Origin: DTSX01 sp964633465
GTDB lineage: Bacteria; Pseudomonadota; Gammaproteobacteria; Steroidobacterales; UBA11654
Direction: 5' to 3'
Assembly: GCA_964633465.1 (NCBI GenBank)
Contig: CAZWGB010000004.1
Span: 1 to 44,344 of the forward strand
Length of the DNA: 44,344 nt
Part shown: in pieces, positions 1 to 8,686 of the stretch
Numbering within the stretch: the stretch's first letter is position 1
How the letters are laid out: each line of letters starts with the position of its first letter
Position numbers and translations under genes: made by a program
The notes under the pieces: generated by a model
Told to the model about the DNA's origin: nothing
The model's input: only the letters and a program-made list of their open reading frames with translations
The model's database searches: none

Positions 1-813
1 GGTTGCGGTCGAAGTTGTGGTTGTGGTTACCGTATCCGTAGTCTCTACGTCTTCGCTAGTAGCTACTGCAACGGCTTCGGCAGCCAGAGTATTTTCACCC
101 GTTGTGCTTGTTGAGGTCGAGGTTGTGGTTGTAGGTGTTACTGTTACTACGTCTTCAAACTCCGCTACCGCAACTGCTTCCCTGGTGTCTTCGCCCGTTG
201 TACTTGTTACCGTGATTGTGGTTGTAGCTGCCACAGGTGAAGGTGTAGGTGCAGGTGTTGGCGTCGGTGTTGGCGTCGGCGTCGGTGTTGGCGTCGGTGT
301 TGGCGTTGGCGTAGGCGTAGGCGTAGGTGTAGGTGTAGGTGTAGGCGTAGGCGTCGGCGTTGGTGTAGGTGTAGGTGTAGGCGTCGGCGTAGGTGTAGGT
401 GTAGGTGTAGGTGTAGGTGTAGGTGTAGGCGTCGGTGTAGGTGTAGGTGTAGGCGTCGGTGTTGGTGTAGGTGTCGGTGTAGGCGCAGGTGTTGCCGGAA
501 CTTCAGGTGTATCACTTCCGCCACCGAATAATGCAAGAACTGCCCCTGCTATGGCAGCCCATACTCCTGCTCCCAGTCCTTCTCCCTCTGCAGCAGCGGC
601 TTCTTCTTCTGCTTCGGCAGCGGCTGCTTCGGCAGCAGCAGCTGCAGCAGCTGCAGCAGCCTCAGATTCTGCAGCAGCGGCTAATGCTTCGGCAGTTTCC
701 TCCTCTATCGCATCTTGCTGCGACAGAGCTGGATAGCCGCTGAAAATAAATACTGTGATGATTAAGTATGTAAAAAATCTTTTAATCGTCGATCTCCCGT
801 AAGAAAAAGTCAT
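1..813 (-). CDS. Secreted low-complexity Thr-Pro-rich surface protein (N-terminal part, cut by window edge)
   Basis: The minus-strand frame opens at the ATG at 813-811 and has no stop down to base 1, so 271 codons are visible and the C-terminus lies outside. Order of parts: a signal peptide (basic start, hydrophobic core about residues 12-28, likely cleavage near PALS-QQ); an Ala/Glu-rich, probably helical stretch (about 33-75); a Gly/Ala hydrophobic segment ending in GGGSD; 38 uninterrupted Thr-Pro dipeptides (bases 253-480); then Thr/Ser-rich modules containing TSTTGE-D/N-T and EAVAVA, seen nearly twice with a third beginning. The family is not recognised. Such composition is typical of exported linkers or surface stalks, and Thr beside Pro is a classic O-glycosylation target. 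The ribosome site is weak. A plus-strand Gly-Val frame covers the same bases, but only the minus frame gives a start codon followed by a signal peptide. Confidence 0.75.
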   Translation of the reverse strand, partial: MTFSYGRSTIKRFFTYLIITVFIFSGYPALSQQDAIEEETAEALAAAAESEAAAAAAAAAAEAAAAEAEEEAAAAEGEGLGAGVWAAIAGAVLALFGGGSDTPEVPATPAPTPTPTPTPTPTPTPTPTPTPTPTPTPTPTPTPTPTPTPTPTPTPTPTPTPTPTPTPTPTPTPTPTPTPTPTPTPTPAPTPSPVAATTTITVTSTTGEDTREAVAVAEFEDVVTVTPTTTTSTSTSTTGENTLAAEAVAVATSEDVETTDTVTTTTTSTAT

Positions 814-883
814 CTTTCTTTGATTGTTTGACCATTCTAACTACTTAGTTTGATGAGTGCAAAACAATAATTAACTGATAATA

Positions 884-896
884 CCTAAATCTTAGG
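884..896. repeat. Short inverted repeat in divergent intergenic region
   Basis: CCTAA-ATC-TTAGG is a perfect 5-bp dyad with a 3-base centre. It lies between the two divergently transcribed secreted-protein genes (814-1033). It could be an operator half-site pair, but dyads this short occur by chance in AT-rich DNA. The rest of this 220-base spacer shows only AT-rich sequence and one promoter candidate. Confidence 0.25.
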
Positions 897-981
897 AATA
901 ATTACAAGTAATTAATTCTATTAATTTATCAGTTCTTTACCAAGTTTAGAGGCTAGTTTTTTTTTATATCTTAACAATCTT

Positions 982-1010
982 TTGATAAAGTCTATCATTC
1001 ACAATTTAAA
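982..1010 (+). promoter_or_regulatory. Candidate sigma-70 promoter for the small secreted protein
   Basis: TTGATA (982-987, 5 of 6 to the -35 consensus) is followed after 17 bases by TTTAAA (1005-1010, 4 of 6 to the -10). The start codon at 1034 is about 17 bases beyond the expected transcription start. Judged by eye only, in AT-rich DNA. Confidence 0.4.
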
Positions 1011-1033
1011 TTAATGACTATTAAGGTGTACAC

Positions 1034-1378
1034 ATGAAGTCAATCATTTCTCTTGCTCTGCTTATTGGGTCTTTAGGCTATGCTCAATTTGCACTCTCAG
1101 ACTGCAACTATCCAAAAATGAATGTGGATATCCCAAATGGTGCTAAAGCAACGATGGAAGACATGGTTGCTGCTCAAACCAGCTTTAAAGCATATAATTC
1201 AGACATGGATGCCTATTTAGATTGCCTTGACAATGAATTATCTAAAATTTCTCAGGATCTTGAAGGTTACGCTGATATAAAGAGTCTTAGTGATGCCAAA
1301 TACAACGCAGCCGTAGATCAATTGCAAGAAGCTGCAGAAGAATGGAATGAAGCTGTTCGAAGCTACAAAGCTCAATAA
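1034..1378 (+). CDS. Conserved small secreted protein of unknown function
   Basis: 114 residues. A signal peptide (MKSIISLALL..., likely cut near ALSD) precedes a mostly helical mature part with two cysteines, one just after the predicted cleavage site (C24) and one in the YLDCL motif. These could form a disulfide in the periplasm. From memory it resembles a family of uncharacterised gammaproteobacterial periplasmic proteins with the pattern C-x-YPK...P-x-G...Q...YN-x-D...YL-x-C and a charged helical tail. No function is known to me. The start ATG has an AAGG 7 bases upstream and is immediately followed by the signal peptide. It is 40 bases ahead of mdh and may share its transcript. Confidence 0.8.
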   Translation: MKSIISLALLIGSLGYAQFALSDCNYPKMNVDIPNGAKATMEDMVAAQTSFKAYNSDMDAYLDCLDNELSKISQDLEGYADIKSLSDAKYNAAVDQLQEAAEEWNEAVRSYKAQ

Positions 1379-1418
1379 ACGAATCTAAACACCCCGTTCT
1401 ATCCTGATATAGCGCTCA

Positions 1419-2393
1419 ATGTCTATCAAAACCATTACTATTACCGGAGCTGCCGGTCAAATTGGCTACCAACTGGCCTTTAGAATCGCCTCTGGGCAGT
1501 TATTGGGTCAAAGAGAAAAAATCAATTTAAAGTTATTGGAAATCCCTGTCGCATTGGATGCCTTAAGCGGAGTGGCAATGGAACTAGATGATTGCGCTTT
1601 TCCTTGTCTTGAGACAGTTACTGTGACAGATAATGCCTCAGTTGCTTTCCAAGATTGCGATTATGCTTTCTTGGTTGGGGCAAAACCAAGAGGTCCAGGG
1701 ATGGAACGGAGTGATTTATTAATCGAAAATGCAGGGATTTTTTCAATTCAGGGAAAAGCAATCAATGCCTGCGCAAACAGGAATGTTAAGGTCTTGGTTA
1801 TTGGCAATCCTGCAAATACAAACGCCTTAATCACTATGTCTAATGCACTGGATATCGATCCAAAATCTTTCAGTGCAATGATGCGACTTGATCACAATCG
1901 CGCTTTAGCACAACTGGCAGCAAAAACTGATTCACATGTCACAAGCATCAAAAAATTAACTGTCTGGGGTAACCATTCCACGACGCAATACCCTGACATT
2001 CATCATGCAACAGTCAAAGATCAACGGGCCATTGGCTTGGTGAGCCTTGATTGGATGGAAAACACCTTCATGCCCAATGTACAACAACGAGGAGCTAAAA
2101 TAATCCAGGCGAGAGGATTATCAAGCGCTGCATCTGCCGCGTCTGCAGCAATAGATCATGTTAGAGACTGGACTTTTGGGTCTGTGGATAACGATTGGAT
2201 CAGTATGGCTATTCCTAGTGATGGAAGTTATGGCATAAGCGAGGGGATTATATACTCCTTCCCAGTTGTATGTACTGAAGGAAATTATGAAATTGTCCAA
2301 GGACTTGAAATGAATGAACTCAGTGAGAGTTGCCTTAAGGCAAGTGAGGCAGAACTGCTTGCGGAGAGGAAGGCAGTAGAGCATTTACTTTGA
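1419..2393 (+). CDS. mdh: Malate dehydrogenase (NAD-dependent)
   Basis: Reversible oxidation of malate to oxaloacetate in the TCA cycle, cytosolic. The 324 residues match the roughly 327-residue proteobacterial MDH type. There is an N-terminal Rossmann motif TGAAGQIGY, then LLEIP, MELDDCAFP, the substrate-loop sequence KPRGPGMER, the NAD-contact GNPANTNA, the catalytic-region RLDHNRA, and WGNHS with the proton-relay His. In many homologues the loop begins RPRGPGMER, so Arg to Lys at the first position is a mild deviation; the PGMER arginine is kept. No clear ribosome site precedes the ATG. fadE follows 75 bases later on the same strand, linking beta-oxidation and TCA functions only by position. 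Confidence 0.95.
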   Translation: MSIKTITITGAAGQIGYQLAFRIASGQLLGQREKINLKLLEIPVALDALSGVAMELDDCAFPCLETVTVTDNASVAFQDCDYAFLVGAKPRGPGMERSDLLIENAGIFSIQGKAINACANRNVKVLVIGNPANTNALITMSNALDIDPKSFSAMMRLDHNRALAQLAAKTDSHVTSIKKLTVWGNHSTTQYPDIHHATVKDQRAIGLVSLDWMENTFMPNVQQRGAKIIQARGLSSAASAASAAIDHVRDWTFGSVDNDWISMAIPSDGSYGISEGIIYSFPVVCTEGNYEIVQGLEMNELSESCLKASEAELLAERKAVEHLL

Positions 2394-2468
2394 GATTCAT
2401 TCGTTAAAATCTTATTAAAGTTATATATGGGCACACGTAAAACAAATGTATAAGGATATAATGTTGTA

Positions 2469-4907
2469 ATGGGCTTAATAGGTTTTATATTTTGGACTCT
2501 TGTTTTTTTCACAACTCTAGTTGTGTTGTGCTATAGAGCTGTGGAGCTGAGAACCGCGACTATTGCAATTGGCATAGTACTTCTCATTTTTACCATCTTT
2601 GGAGACCCCGGAAATATTTTCTTAGCCATCTACTGGGTGATGTTTGCACTGTTAGTCAGTTTCAATATTCCTGAAATAAGACGCAATTATGTAAGTTCAC
2701 AGATTCTAAAGTTTTATAAATCTGTACTGCCTTCAATCTCACAAACTGAAAAAGAAGCAATAGATGCCGGTGGTATTTGGTGGGATGGAGAAATTTTCAG
2801 CGGCAACCCCAATTGGGATGTTTTAACAAATAACCCAAAACCCACATTAACTAAAGAAGAACAAGCATTCCTTGATGGTCCAGTGGAAGAAGTATGCCAG
2901 ATGACTGACAATTGGGCAGTTAACCATAAATACTATGACTTACCTGCAGAGGTCTGGGACTTTCTCAAGACCAAAGGGTTTTTCTCCATGATTATTCCAA
3001 AAAAATATGGTGGCTTGGAATTTTCACCATTGGCTGTAGCCACAGTAATGAGCAAGATAACCACTCGAAGCGGTGTACTAAATTCCACTGTGGGTGTTCC
3101 TAATTCATTAGGGCCAGCAGAGCTATTACTCCATTATGGAACACCTGAACAAAGGAATGAATTGTTGCCAAAACTAGCAAGTGGTGAAGAAATTCCTTGT
3201 TTTGCACTCACAGGCCCCAGAGCAGGATCTGATGCCGCTGCCATGCCTGATACAGGAATTGTATGTAAAGGGAAATTTGAAGGTAAAGAGATTATTGGTA
3301 TGAAACTCAATTTTAGTAAACGCTATATCACGCTTGCCCCAGTCGCAACATTGGTTGGTTTGGCATTTAAACTCTATGATCCTGATCATCTGATCGGTGA
3401 GCATAGTGATTACGGTATTACTTGTGCCCTCATTCCATCAAAGACCAAAGGTCTAGAAATAGGACGAAGACATTTACCCCTGGGTATTCCATTTATGAAT
3501 GGAACCATTATTGGCACTGATATTTTTGTCCCCCTAGATTATATAATTGGTGGCACTGAACAGGCAGGAAAAGGGTGGAGAATGCTGGTTGAATGTTTGT
3601 CGGCGGGGCGAGCCATTTCACTCCCATCAGGCGCTATGGGTGGCGCTAAAGCAGCAACGTGTGGCACCGGTGCTTATGCAAGAATCAGGGAGCAATTTAA
3701 TATCCCTATAGCAGAATTTGAAGGTATTGCAGAACCTTTAGGTAGAATTGCAGGTCACACATATATCATCACGGCTGCTGTGAATACAACTGCTATGGCT
3801 ATTGGCACAGGCGAAAAACCAGCAGTCATCTCTGCCATTATGAAATACCACACAACTGAGATGACTCGAAAAATTGTTCTCGATGCCATGGACATTCATG
3901 GTGGTAAAGCAGTGATGCGAGGACCAAAAAATTATATGGCTTCTGGTTACGAAGCGGGCCCTATTGGCATCACCGTTGAAGGAGCAAATATTTTGACCCG
4001 TAGTTTGATTATTTTTGGCCAGGGTGCTTTTCGCTGCCACCCTTATGTCCTTAAAGAAATTGAAGCAGTGGAGCAAGAGGATATTGATGAATCCTTGGAG
4101 CAGTTTGATCGACATTTCTTCAACCACGTTGCTTACACCTTTTCCAATGTTGCACGATCCTTAGTTTTAGGAATCTCAAAGAGATTTGGCAATTCCCCAG
4201 TTGCTGGTGAAACAGAAAATTATTACAAACAAATTAATCGTTTGAGTGCTGCATTTGCATTGTTAACTGATGTCTCAATGCTCATACTGGGTGGCAGCCT
4301 TAAACGAAAAGAAACACTATCTGCAAGACTTGGTGATGTTTTAAGTTCACTCTACCTTGCTAGCACCACTTTAAAATATTATGAAGATCAAGGAGACAAA
4401 GAAACGGACCTGCCATTGGTACATTGGGCATGCAAGACCCTAATTTTTGAAACACAAAACAGAATTCATGAAATTTTACTCAATTTCCCCAATCGTTTTA
4501 TCGCTGGGATTCTACGGTTTTTTATTTTCCCAAGAGGAAGAAATATCTCTGGGCCATCGATCAAAAACACATTGGAAATTGGAGATCTCATTTCAAGAAA
4601 AACCAAGACAAGAGAAAAATTATGTCAAGGCGTTTATTTAAAAGATGAACCCACCAACCATTTAGCAACGATGGAGCGTGCACTTGAGCTCTATGAAACT
4701 GCTCATCCCATCAAAGTTGATCTAATGAAAGCGCGCAAGAAAGGTTTAATTGAAGGCAATACCTTAGAAGAGTTAATGGATGCTGCCGTGAGTCAAGATG
4801 TAATCACTCAAGAACAAGCTAATCAATTGAGTGAATACGATCAATTGGCACTGGATATTATTAATGTTGACGATTTCTCAGAAAAAGAACTGAAAACACT
4901 CCGTTAA
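2469..4907 (+). CDS. fadE: Membrane-associated acyl-CoA dehydrogenase FadE
   Basis: First step of fatty-acid beta-oxidation: FAD-dependent alpha,beta-desaturation of acyl-CoA. At 812 residues it matches the long FadE type (E. coli about 814) rather than the 380-residue soluble type. Two or three hydrophobic N-terminal segments (about residues 1-72) are followed by the acyl-CoA dehydrogenase N-terminal and middle domains (FALTGPRAGSDAA near 245-260), the FAD-binding C-terminal domain (MDIHGGKAVMRGP), the putative catalytic glutamate E504 in TVEGANILTR, and the FadE-specific C-terminal extension. The start follows AAGGA 12 bases upstream; a closer ATG at 2461 hits a stop after two codons. The stop overlaps the stop of the convergent kinase gene by 4 bases. 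Confidence 0.95.
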   Translation: MGLIGFIFWTLVFFTTLVVLCYRAVELRTATIAIGIVLLIFTIFGDPGNIFLAIYWVMFALLVSFNIPEIRRNYVSSQILKFYKSVLPSISQTEKEAIDAGGIWWDGEIFSGNPNWDVLTNNPKPTLTKEEQAFLDGPVEEVCQMTDNWAVNHKYYDLPAEVWDFLKTKGFFSMIIPKKYGGLEFSPLAVATVMSKITTRSGVLNSTVGVPNSLGPAELLLHYGTPEQRNELLPKLASGEEIPCFALTGPRAGSDAAAMPDTGIVCKGKFEGKEIIGMKLNFSKRYITLAPVATLVGLAFKLYDPDHLIGEHSDYGITCALIPSKTKGLEIGRRHLPLGIPFMNGTIIGTDIFVPLDYIIGGTEQAGKGWRMLVECLSAGRAISLPSGAMGGAKAATCGTGAYARIREQFNIPIAEFEGIAEPLGRIAGHTYIITAAVNTTAMAIGTGEKPAVISAIMKYHTTEMTRKIVLDAMDIHGGKAVMRGPKNYMASGYEAGPIGITVEGANILTRSLIIFGQGAFRCHPYVLKEIEAVEQEDIDESLEQFDRHFFNHVAYTFSNVARSLVLGISKRFGNSPVAGETENYYKQINRLSAAFALLTDVSMLILGGSLKRKETLSARLGDVLSSLYLASTTLKYYEDQGDKETDLPLVHWACKTLIFETQNRIHEILLNFPNRFIAGILRFFIFPRGRNISGPSIKNTLEIGDLISRKTKTREKLCQGVYLKDEPTNHLATMERALELYETAHPIKVDLMKARKKGLIEGNTLEELMDAAVSQDVITQEQANQLSEYDQLALDIINVDDFSEKELKTLR

Positions 4908-5932
4908 CAACCCATCGTTAAGTCAAGATAACCAATATTCCCAGCGACTTTACTGATCTCATCTGAGAAATCATTTAGCTCATCCAAAGAGGGGCTGAAA
5001 ACAAGACCAATATCCCCGCCACCTGCACCTGAGGGTTTGTAGAACAAGTTATACCCTGAAGCAATATTTTGGACCTCAGTATGCAATTGAGTGTAAATAC
5101 CGATGTCTCCAATCTTATCTAGTTTTTTGATTTGGACATCATAAGCTGTCAACAAATCAATGATCTGATCTATGTTTTCTGCCCTCCAAGCATTGGAAAG
5201 GTTTTGGGTAATATCCATAAATTGTTCTAGTGCATTTTTGAATTCTTTGGGATACAAATTACTTGCCTTTTTATAATTTGTAACCAGTTTTTTGGTTGAT
5301 GCACCTTGACCGGTTGTTAATACTTTTAAATGTAATCCATTGGGCCAATTGAGAATGGACCAAGTGTGATTTTTAACTGAATCTTTTGTGCATTCTATGA
5401 CCCCCTGGTTCGCAAAACAACAGGCAACATCGATACCACTCCCTTGCTTGTCTTGCAGAGTCTGATGAATTGTGTTTGCTTGGGTTAGTAGATTCCCTGG
5501 TGACGATACAATTTTTTGATACTGAAACAACGCTTGTGTGATCCCTACTGAAACTGCAGCACTGGAACCTATGCCCAATTTTTTGGCTGTCCTATCTTTG
5601 GTAGTATGGAAAAATTCAGAGCTGTCAACAGTAATAGAGAGTTTTTCCTTGAGTATGGGTTTGAGAATTTTAAAAGCATGCTGAAGCAATAAGCCGTATG
5701 CTCCTGGATCTGCTTCAAGCCAAATAATATTGGCATCTTCGTCAGTGTCAAATGGAAAAACGCCCTCCAATGCCGAGGTTAAATAAATATTCTGATTCTG
5801 ATCATTCGCCTGGATTTTAACATTGGCCTTTTGATTGAGGGTTGTGAGAATTGCTAAAGCCCCATAGAGGACAGCATACTCTCCAGAAATCACAATCTTC
5901 CCTGGTATTGAAACCCCAATTTCATTATTCAT
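4904..5932 (-). CDS. Phosphomevalonate kinase (GHMP kinase family)
   Basis: Phosphorylates mevalonate 5-phosphate to the diphosphate in the mevalonate route to isopentenyl diphosphate. GHMP motifs are in order: GKIVISGEYAVL at 11-22, the phosphate loop GIGSSAA at 120-126, GSGID at 164-168, and KPSGAGGGD at 299-307. The SGEYAVL and KPSGAGGGD forms point to phosphomevalonate kinase; mevalonate kinases usually read GEHAVVYG and KLTGAGGGGC. Mevalonate kinase is the main alternative. The 342-residue length fits. The start codon overlaps the end of the upstream decarboxylase gene by 8 bases, so the two are co-transcribed and probably translationally coupled. The 3' end overlaps fadE tail to tail. 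Confidence 0.85.
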   Translation of the reverse strand: MNNEIGVSIPGKIVISGEYAVLYGALAILTTLNQKANVKIQANDQNQNIYLTSALEGVFPFDTDEDANIIWLEADPGAYGLLLQHAFKILKPILKEKLSITVDSSEFFHTTKDRTAKKLGIGSSAAVSVGITQALFQYQKIVSSPGNLLTQANTIHQTLQDKQGSGIDVACCFANQGVIECTKDSVKNHTWSILNWPNGLHLKVLTTGQGASTKKLVTNYKKASNLYPKEFKNALEQFMDITQNLSNAWRAENIDQIIDLLTAYDVQIKKLDKIGDIGIYTQLHTEVQNIASGYNLFYKPSGAGGGDIGLVFSPSLDELNDFSDEISKVAGNIGYLDLTMGC

Positions 5933-6890
5933 GAATTATTCTTGCGCCTTTCCCTAAACGACTCTCTATAATTGATTGAACTCCAGGTACCCTCTCCATT
6001 ACTGAGACAACTTCGTTGGACACATCAGGTTCACATATAATTTTAACTTGTGGTCCTGCATCGATGGTGAAGAAGACAGGAATACCTTTCTTTTGCATGA
6101 CTTTCACATTGTCTATACAAACATGTGTAGCCAAGTTCCAATAATCAATTGAAGGTTGCGACGTTTTCATCACCTGGTGCATTTTTAGACAATTTTGCTC
6201 TGCAATCTTTCCCAATTGATGGAAGTTTCTTTCTGTAATTGCTTTCCGAGCAAGTTTAATATCTTCATGATGGTTGCTCACCCAATCGCTGTAAATTGGT
6301 GAGGTCTTTCTAGAAATTTCCATGCCCTTCCTTGAGCTTATTGTTTTCCGATGGGTTGAGGTAACACAAACAATGACGTTTAAAGGCCATTCTTCGACCT
6401 CTAAAATAGTTTCGCATGTTACTTGATTTTCAGACACATCCAAGAGTACAAATCCTGAGTATAATGATCGTGCAGCTGACCCTGAACCGAGCATTGCAAC
6501 TTCAATCATTTGTTGATTAGAAAGTTTAGTCTCAAGAACATTATTTAAAGCACTTACCAATGAAGCAACACCTGATGCTGATGATGCAAGTCCTGCTGCC
6601 GTAGGAAAGTTGTTGTTAGATTCAATCAGACAAGATTGATCAATTGGACTTATTTTTTTTAGATATTCACAAGGCAGTTGGATTTGTCCCAATGAGGGTT
6701 GCTCCAAACCATTTAGAATCCAAGTGTCTTTTTTTAAATCGTTAGGAAAAGAAACTGTTGTCTCTGATGTCATGGAGTCAAGAGTGATGGCCAGCGAACT
6801 CATTGCTGGGATATTGCCACTAACATTTGACTTACCCCAATATTTGATCAAGGCAAAATTTGGGTGGGCAATCGCTGTTGCTGACTTCAA
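5925..6890 (-). CDS. mvaD: Diphosphomevalonate decarboxylase
   Basis: ATP-dependent decarboxylation of mevalonate diphosphate to isopentenyl diphosphate. Signature elements: ALIKYWGK (13-20), the phosphate loop FPTAAGLASSASG (95-107), GSGSAARS (135-142), and the catalytic aspartate D277 in DAGP. The family usually has DAGPN, and here the next residue is Gln. The 321-residue length is normal. First gene of a two-gene minus-strand unit with phosphomevalonate kinase, transcribed away from farnesyl diphosphate synthase across a spacer of about 90 bases. HMG-CoA synthase, HMG-CoA reductase and a clear mevalonate kinase are not in this window. Confidence 0.93.
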   Translation of the reverse strand: MKSATAIAHPNFALIKYWGKSNVSGNIPAMSSLAITLDSMTSETTVSFPNDLKKDTWILNGLEQPSLGQIQLPCEYLKKISPIDQSCLIESNNNFPTAAGLASSASGVASLVSALNNVLETKLSNQQMIEVAMLGSGSAARSLYSGFVLLDVSENQVTCETILEVEEWPLNVIVCVTSTHRKTISSRKGMEISRKTSPIYSDWVSNHHEDIKLARKAITERNFHQLGKIAEQNCLKMHQVMKTSQPSIDYWNLATHVCIDNVKVMQKKGIPVFFTIDAGPQVKIICEPDVSNEVVSVMERVPGVQSIIESRLGKGARIIHE

Positions 6891-6980
6891 ACCTATATCC
6901 TTATTTGTAAATCACAAATTTAATGCAAGTAGTATACTTTAATAGTTAGTTTGCAAGGAGCAACTGAGGAAAACATTTTT

Positions 6981-7874
6981 ATGGGCTATTTAGACGAAAG
7001 AATAGAAAGTTATATTGATGAGATAGACAATTATCTTGAGAAAATTCTGCCAAAAACAACTATTCCATCGGTCAAGCTACATGAAGCGATGCATTATGCC
7101 GTAATGAACCGAGGTAAAAGGATCAGGCCGCTTTTGGTCTATACATCAGGTGAGGTCTTGCAAATTGATAGACAACAATTGACAACAGCAGCAGCAGCAA
7201 TTGAATTACTGCATTGTTTCTCTTTGGTACACGACGACCTGCCATCAATGGATGATGACAGCTTGAGAAGAGGCCAGCCCTCTGTTCACATTGCATTTAA
7301 TGAGGCAACAGCAATATTGGCAGCAGACGCATTGCAGTCATTAGCATTTCATATTTTGGCAGTAGATCCTATTTACCGAAATCAAAATAACCTTTCAGCA
7401 AATCTTATCGCACTTCTTGCAGAAGCTTCAGGGACGAATGGCATGAGTGGTGGTCAAGCACTTGATTTAGCCGCTGAAGGAAAAATACTGGATCAAAGTG
7501 AACTGGAACATATTTATCGACTCAAGACTGGCAAGTTGATTCGTGCCTGTATAATCTCTGCAGTTTGTGTTGCTCCACCCATTAGTTTAGAAAAAAGTCA
7601 GTTACTGGAACGATTTATTGACGTAATCGGCTTAGCTTTCCAAATCAAAGATGACATTTTGGATGTGGAAGGCCGAACAAAAAACATTGGTAAACCTGCT
7701 GGTTCTGATGAGAGAAAAACTAAGGCAACTTACCCAAGTCTGTTTGGATTGGAATTCTCCAAAAAAAGAATCAACGAATTGCTAACAACAGGACTTGAAT
7801 TATTAGAACCATTTGGAAAACCTGCTGATGGATTAAAACATTTAGCCATTATGATCGTACAAAGAGAAAAATAA
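6981..7874 (+). CDS. ispA: Farnesyl diphosphate synthase (short-chain polyprenyl synthase)
   Basis: Condenses isopentenyl and allylic diphosphates to farnesyl diphosphate, the precursor of undecaprenyl phosphate and ubiquinone side chains. It has the conserved GKRIRP, the first aspartate-rich motif DDLPSMD within HDDLPSMDDDSLRRG, MSGGQALDL, KTGKLI and the second aspartate motif DDILD. I start it at the ATG at 6981, preceded by GAGGA 10 bases upstream. That gives 297 residues, close to E. coli IspA (299). A TTG at 6951 in the same frame would add ten residues but lies on the purine-rich AAGGAG. The gene diverges from the mevalonate genes, whose product it consumes. No dxs follows, unlike the common ispA-dxs arrangement of organisms using the MEP route. 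Confidence 0.92.
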   Translation: MGYLDERIESYIDEIDNYLEKILPKTTIPSVKLHEAMHYAVMNRGKRIRPLLVYTSGEVLQIDRQQLTTAAAAIELLHCFSLVHDDLPSMDDDSLRRGQPSVHIAFNEATAILAADALQSLAFHILAVDPIYRNQNNLSANLIALLAEASGTNGMSGGQALDLAAEGKILDQSELEHIYRLKTGKLIRACIISAVCVAPPISLEKSQLLERFIDVIGLAFQIKDDILDVEGRTKNIGKPAGSDERKTKATYPSLFGLEFSKKRINELLTTGLELLEPFGKPADGLKHLAIMIVQREK

Positions 7875-7912
7875 CTGCTTCTCTACCAAGCTTTTTAGTC
7901 TTTTTATTACGC

Positions 7913-8686
7913 TTATTCCCTGATCCCAACTCCTTTTTTTAGAAGGTAAATTGAAGTACACAAAAGCATTATAAAAAACGATAGCATAACAAGAAGACCG
8001 ATAAAAATATCAATATCTGACTCACCCAAAACACTGAATCTCATAGCATTCACCATATAAAGTATTGGGTTAAAATAAGACACTTTTTGCCAAAATTCTG
8101 GCAATAATGTAATGGTATAAAAAACACCTCCCAAATAGGTTAATGGCGCCAACACAAATGAGGGTATGATTGCAATATCATCAAATTTTTTAGCAAAGAT
8201 GGCATTTAATAATCCTGCTAATGAAAAGACACCTGCAGTCATAACGATCACCAGAATAGCCAAGATAGGGTATTGAATATTTAATTGGGTGAAGAAAAGA
8301 GCAATCAATGAAACCACAGCGGCAACAAAAATTCCTCTAATGATACCACCGGCCAAATAACCAGTTACAATCGAAATTTCGCTCATCGGAGAAACCAACA
8401 TTTCTTCGATGTGTCTTTGTATTTTGGCGTTAAAGAAACTGCCAACGACATTACCATAAGAGTTAGTGATTACTGACATCATGATTAAGCCTGGAGCAAT
8501 GTATTCCATGTATTGAAACCCATCCATTTGCCCAATTCTACGACCTATTAGAGTGCCAAAAATAATGAAATACAACGACATTGTTATTCCAGGGGGGATG
8601 ATGGTTTGCACCCATATTCTCAAAACACGTCTGGTTTCTTTTCTAATCAGAGCGAGCATACTAATTATTTGTGGATTCATAGTCAT
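7913..8686 (-). CDS. yadH: ABC-2 type transporter permease (YadH family)
   Basis: Membrane subunit of a simple exporter. 257 residues with about six hydrophobic segments and the ABC-2 family pattern: a short amphipathic N-terminus, RRIG near residue 50, the cytoplasmic loop RHIEEMLVSPMS, and YLGGVFY before the last helices. This matches the YadH/NodJ-like permeases. The ATG overlaps the TGA of the ATPase gene by 4 bases. The substrate is not known for this family with certainty. The second Met at residue 3 is an equally possible start. Confidence 0.88.
   Translation of the reverse strand: MTMNPQIISMLALIRKETRRVLRIWVQTIIPPGITMSLYFIIFGTLIGRRIGQMDGFQYMEYIAPGLIMMSVITNSYGNVVGSFFNAKIQRHIEEMLVSPMSEISIVTGYLAGGIIRGIFVAAVVSLIALFFTQLNIQYPILAILVIVMTAGVFSLAGLLNAIFAKKFDDIAIIPSFVLAPLTYLGGVFYTITLLPEFWQKVSYFNPILYMVNAMRFSVLGESDIDIFIGLLVMLSFFIMLLCTSIYLLKKGVGIRE

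Noticed and set aside
17..736. Plus-strand Gly-Val repeat frame of 239 codons, and His-Leu-rich frame on the minus strand at 207-536
   Set aside because: Both are shadows of the same six-base array. The minus-strand frame starting at 813 has a start codon, signal peptide and ordered domains, while these have none.
7875..7912. Terminator between the convergent ispA and ABC permease genes
   Set aside because: There are T-rich runs, but no stem of useful length was found.
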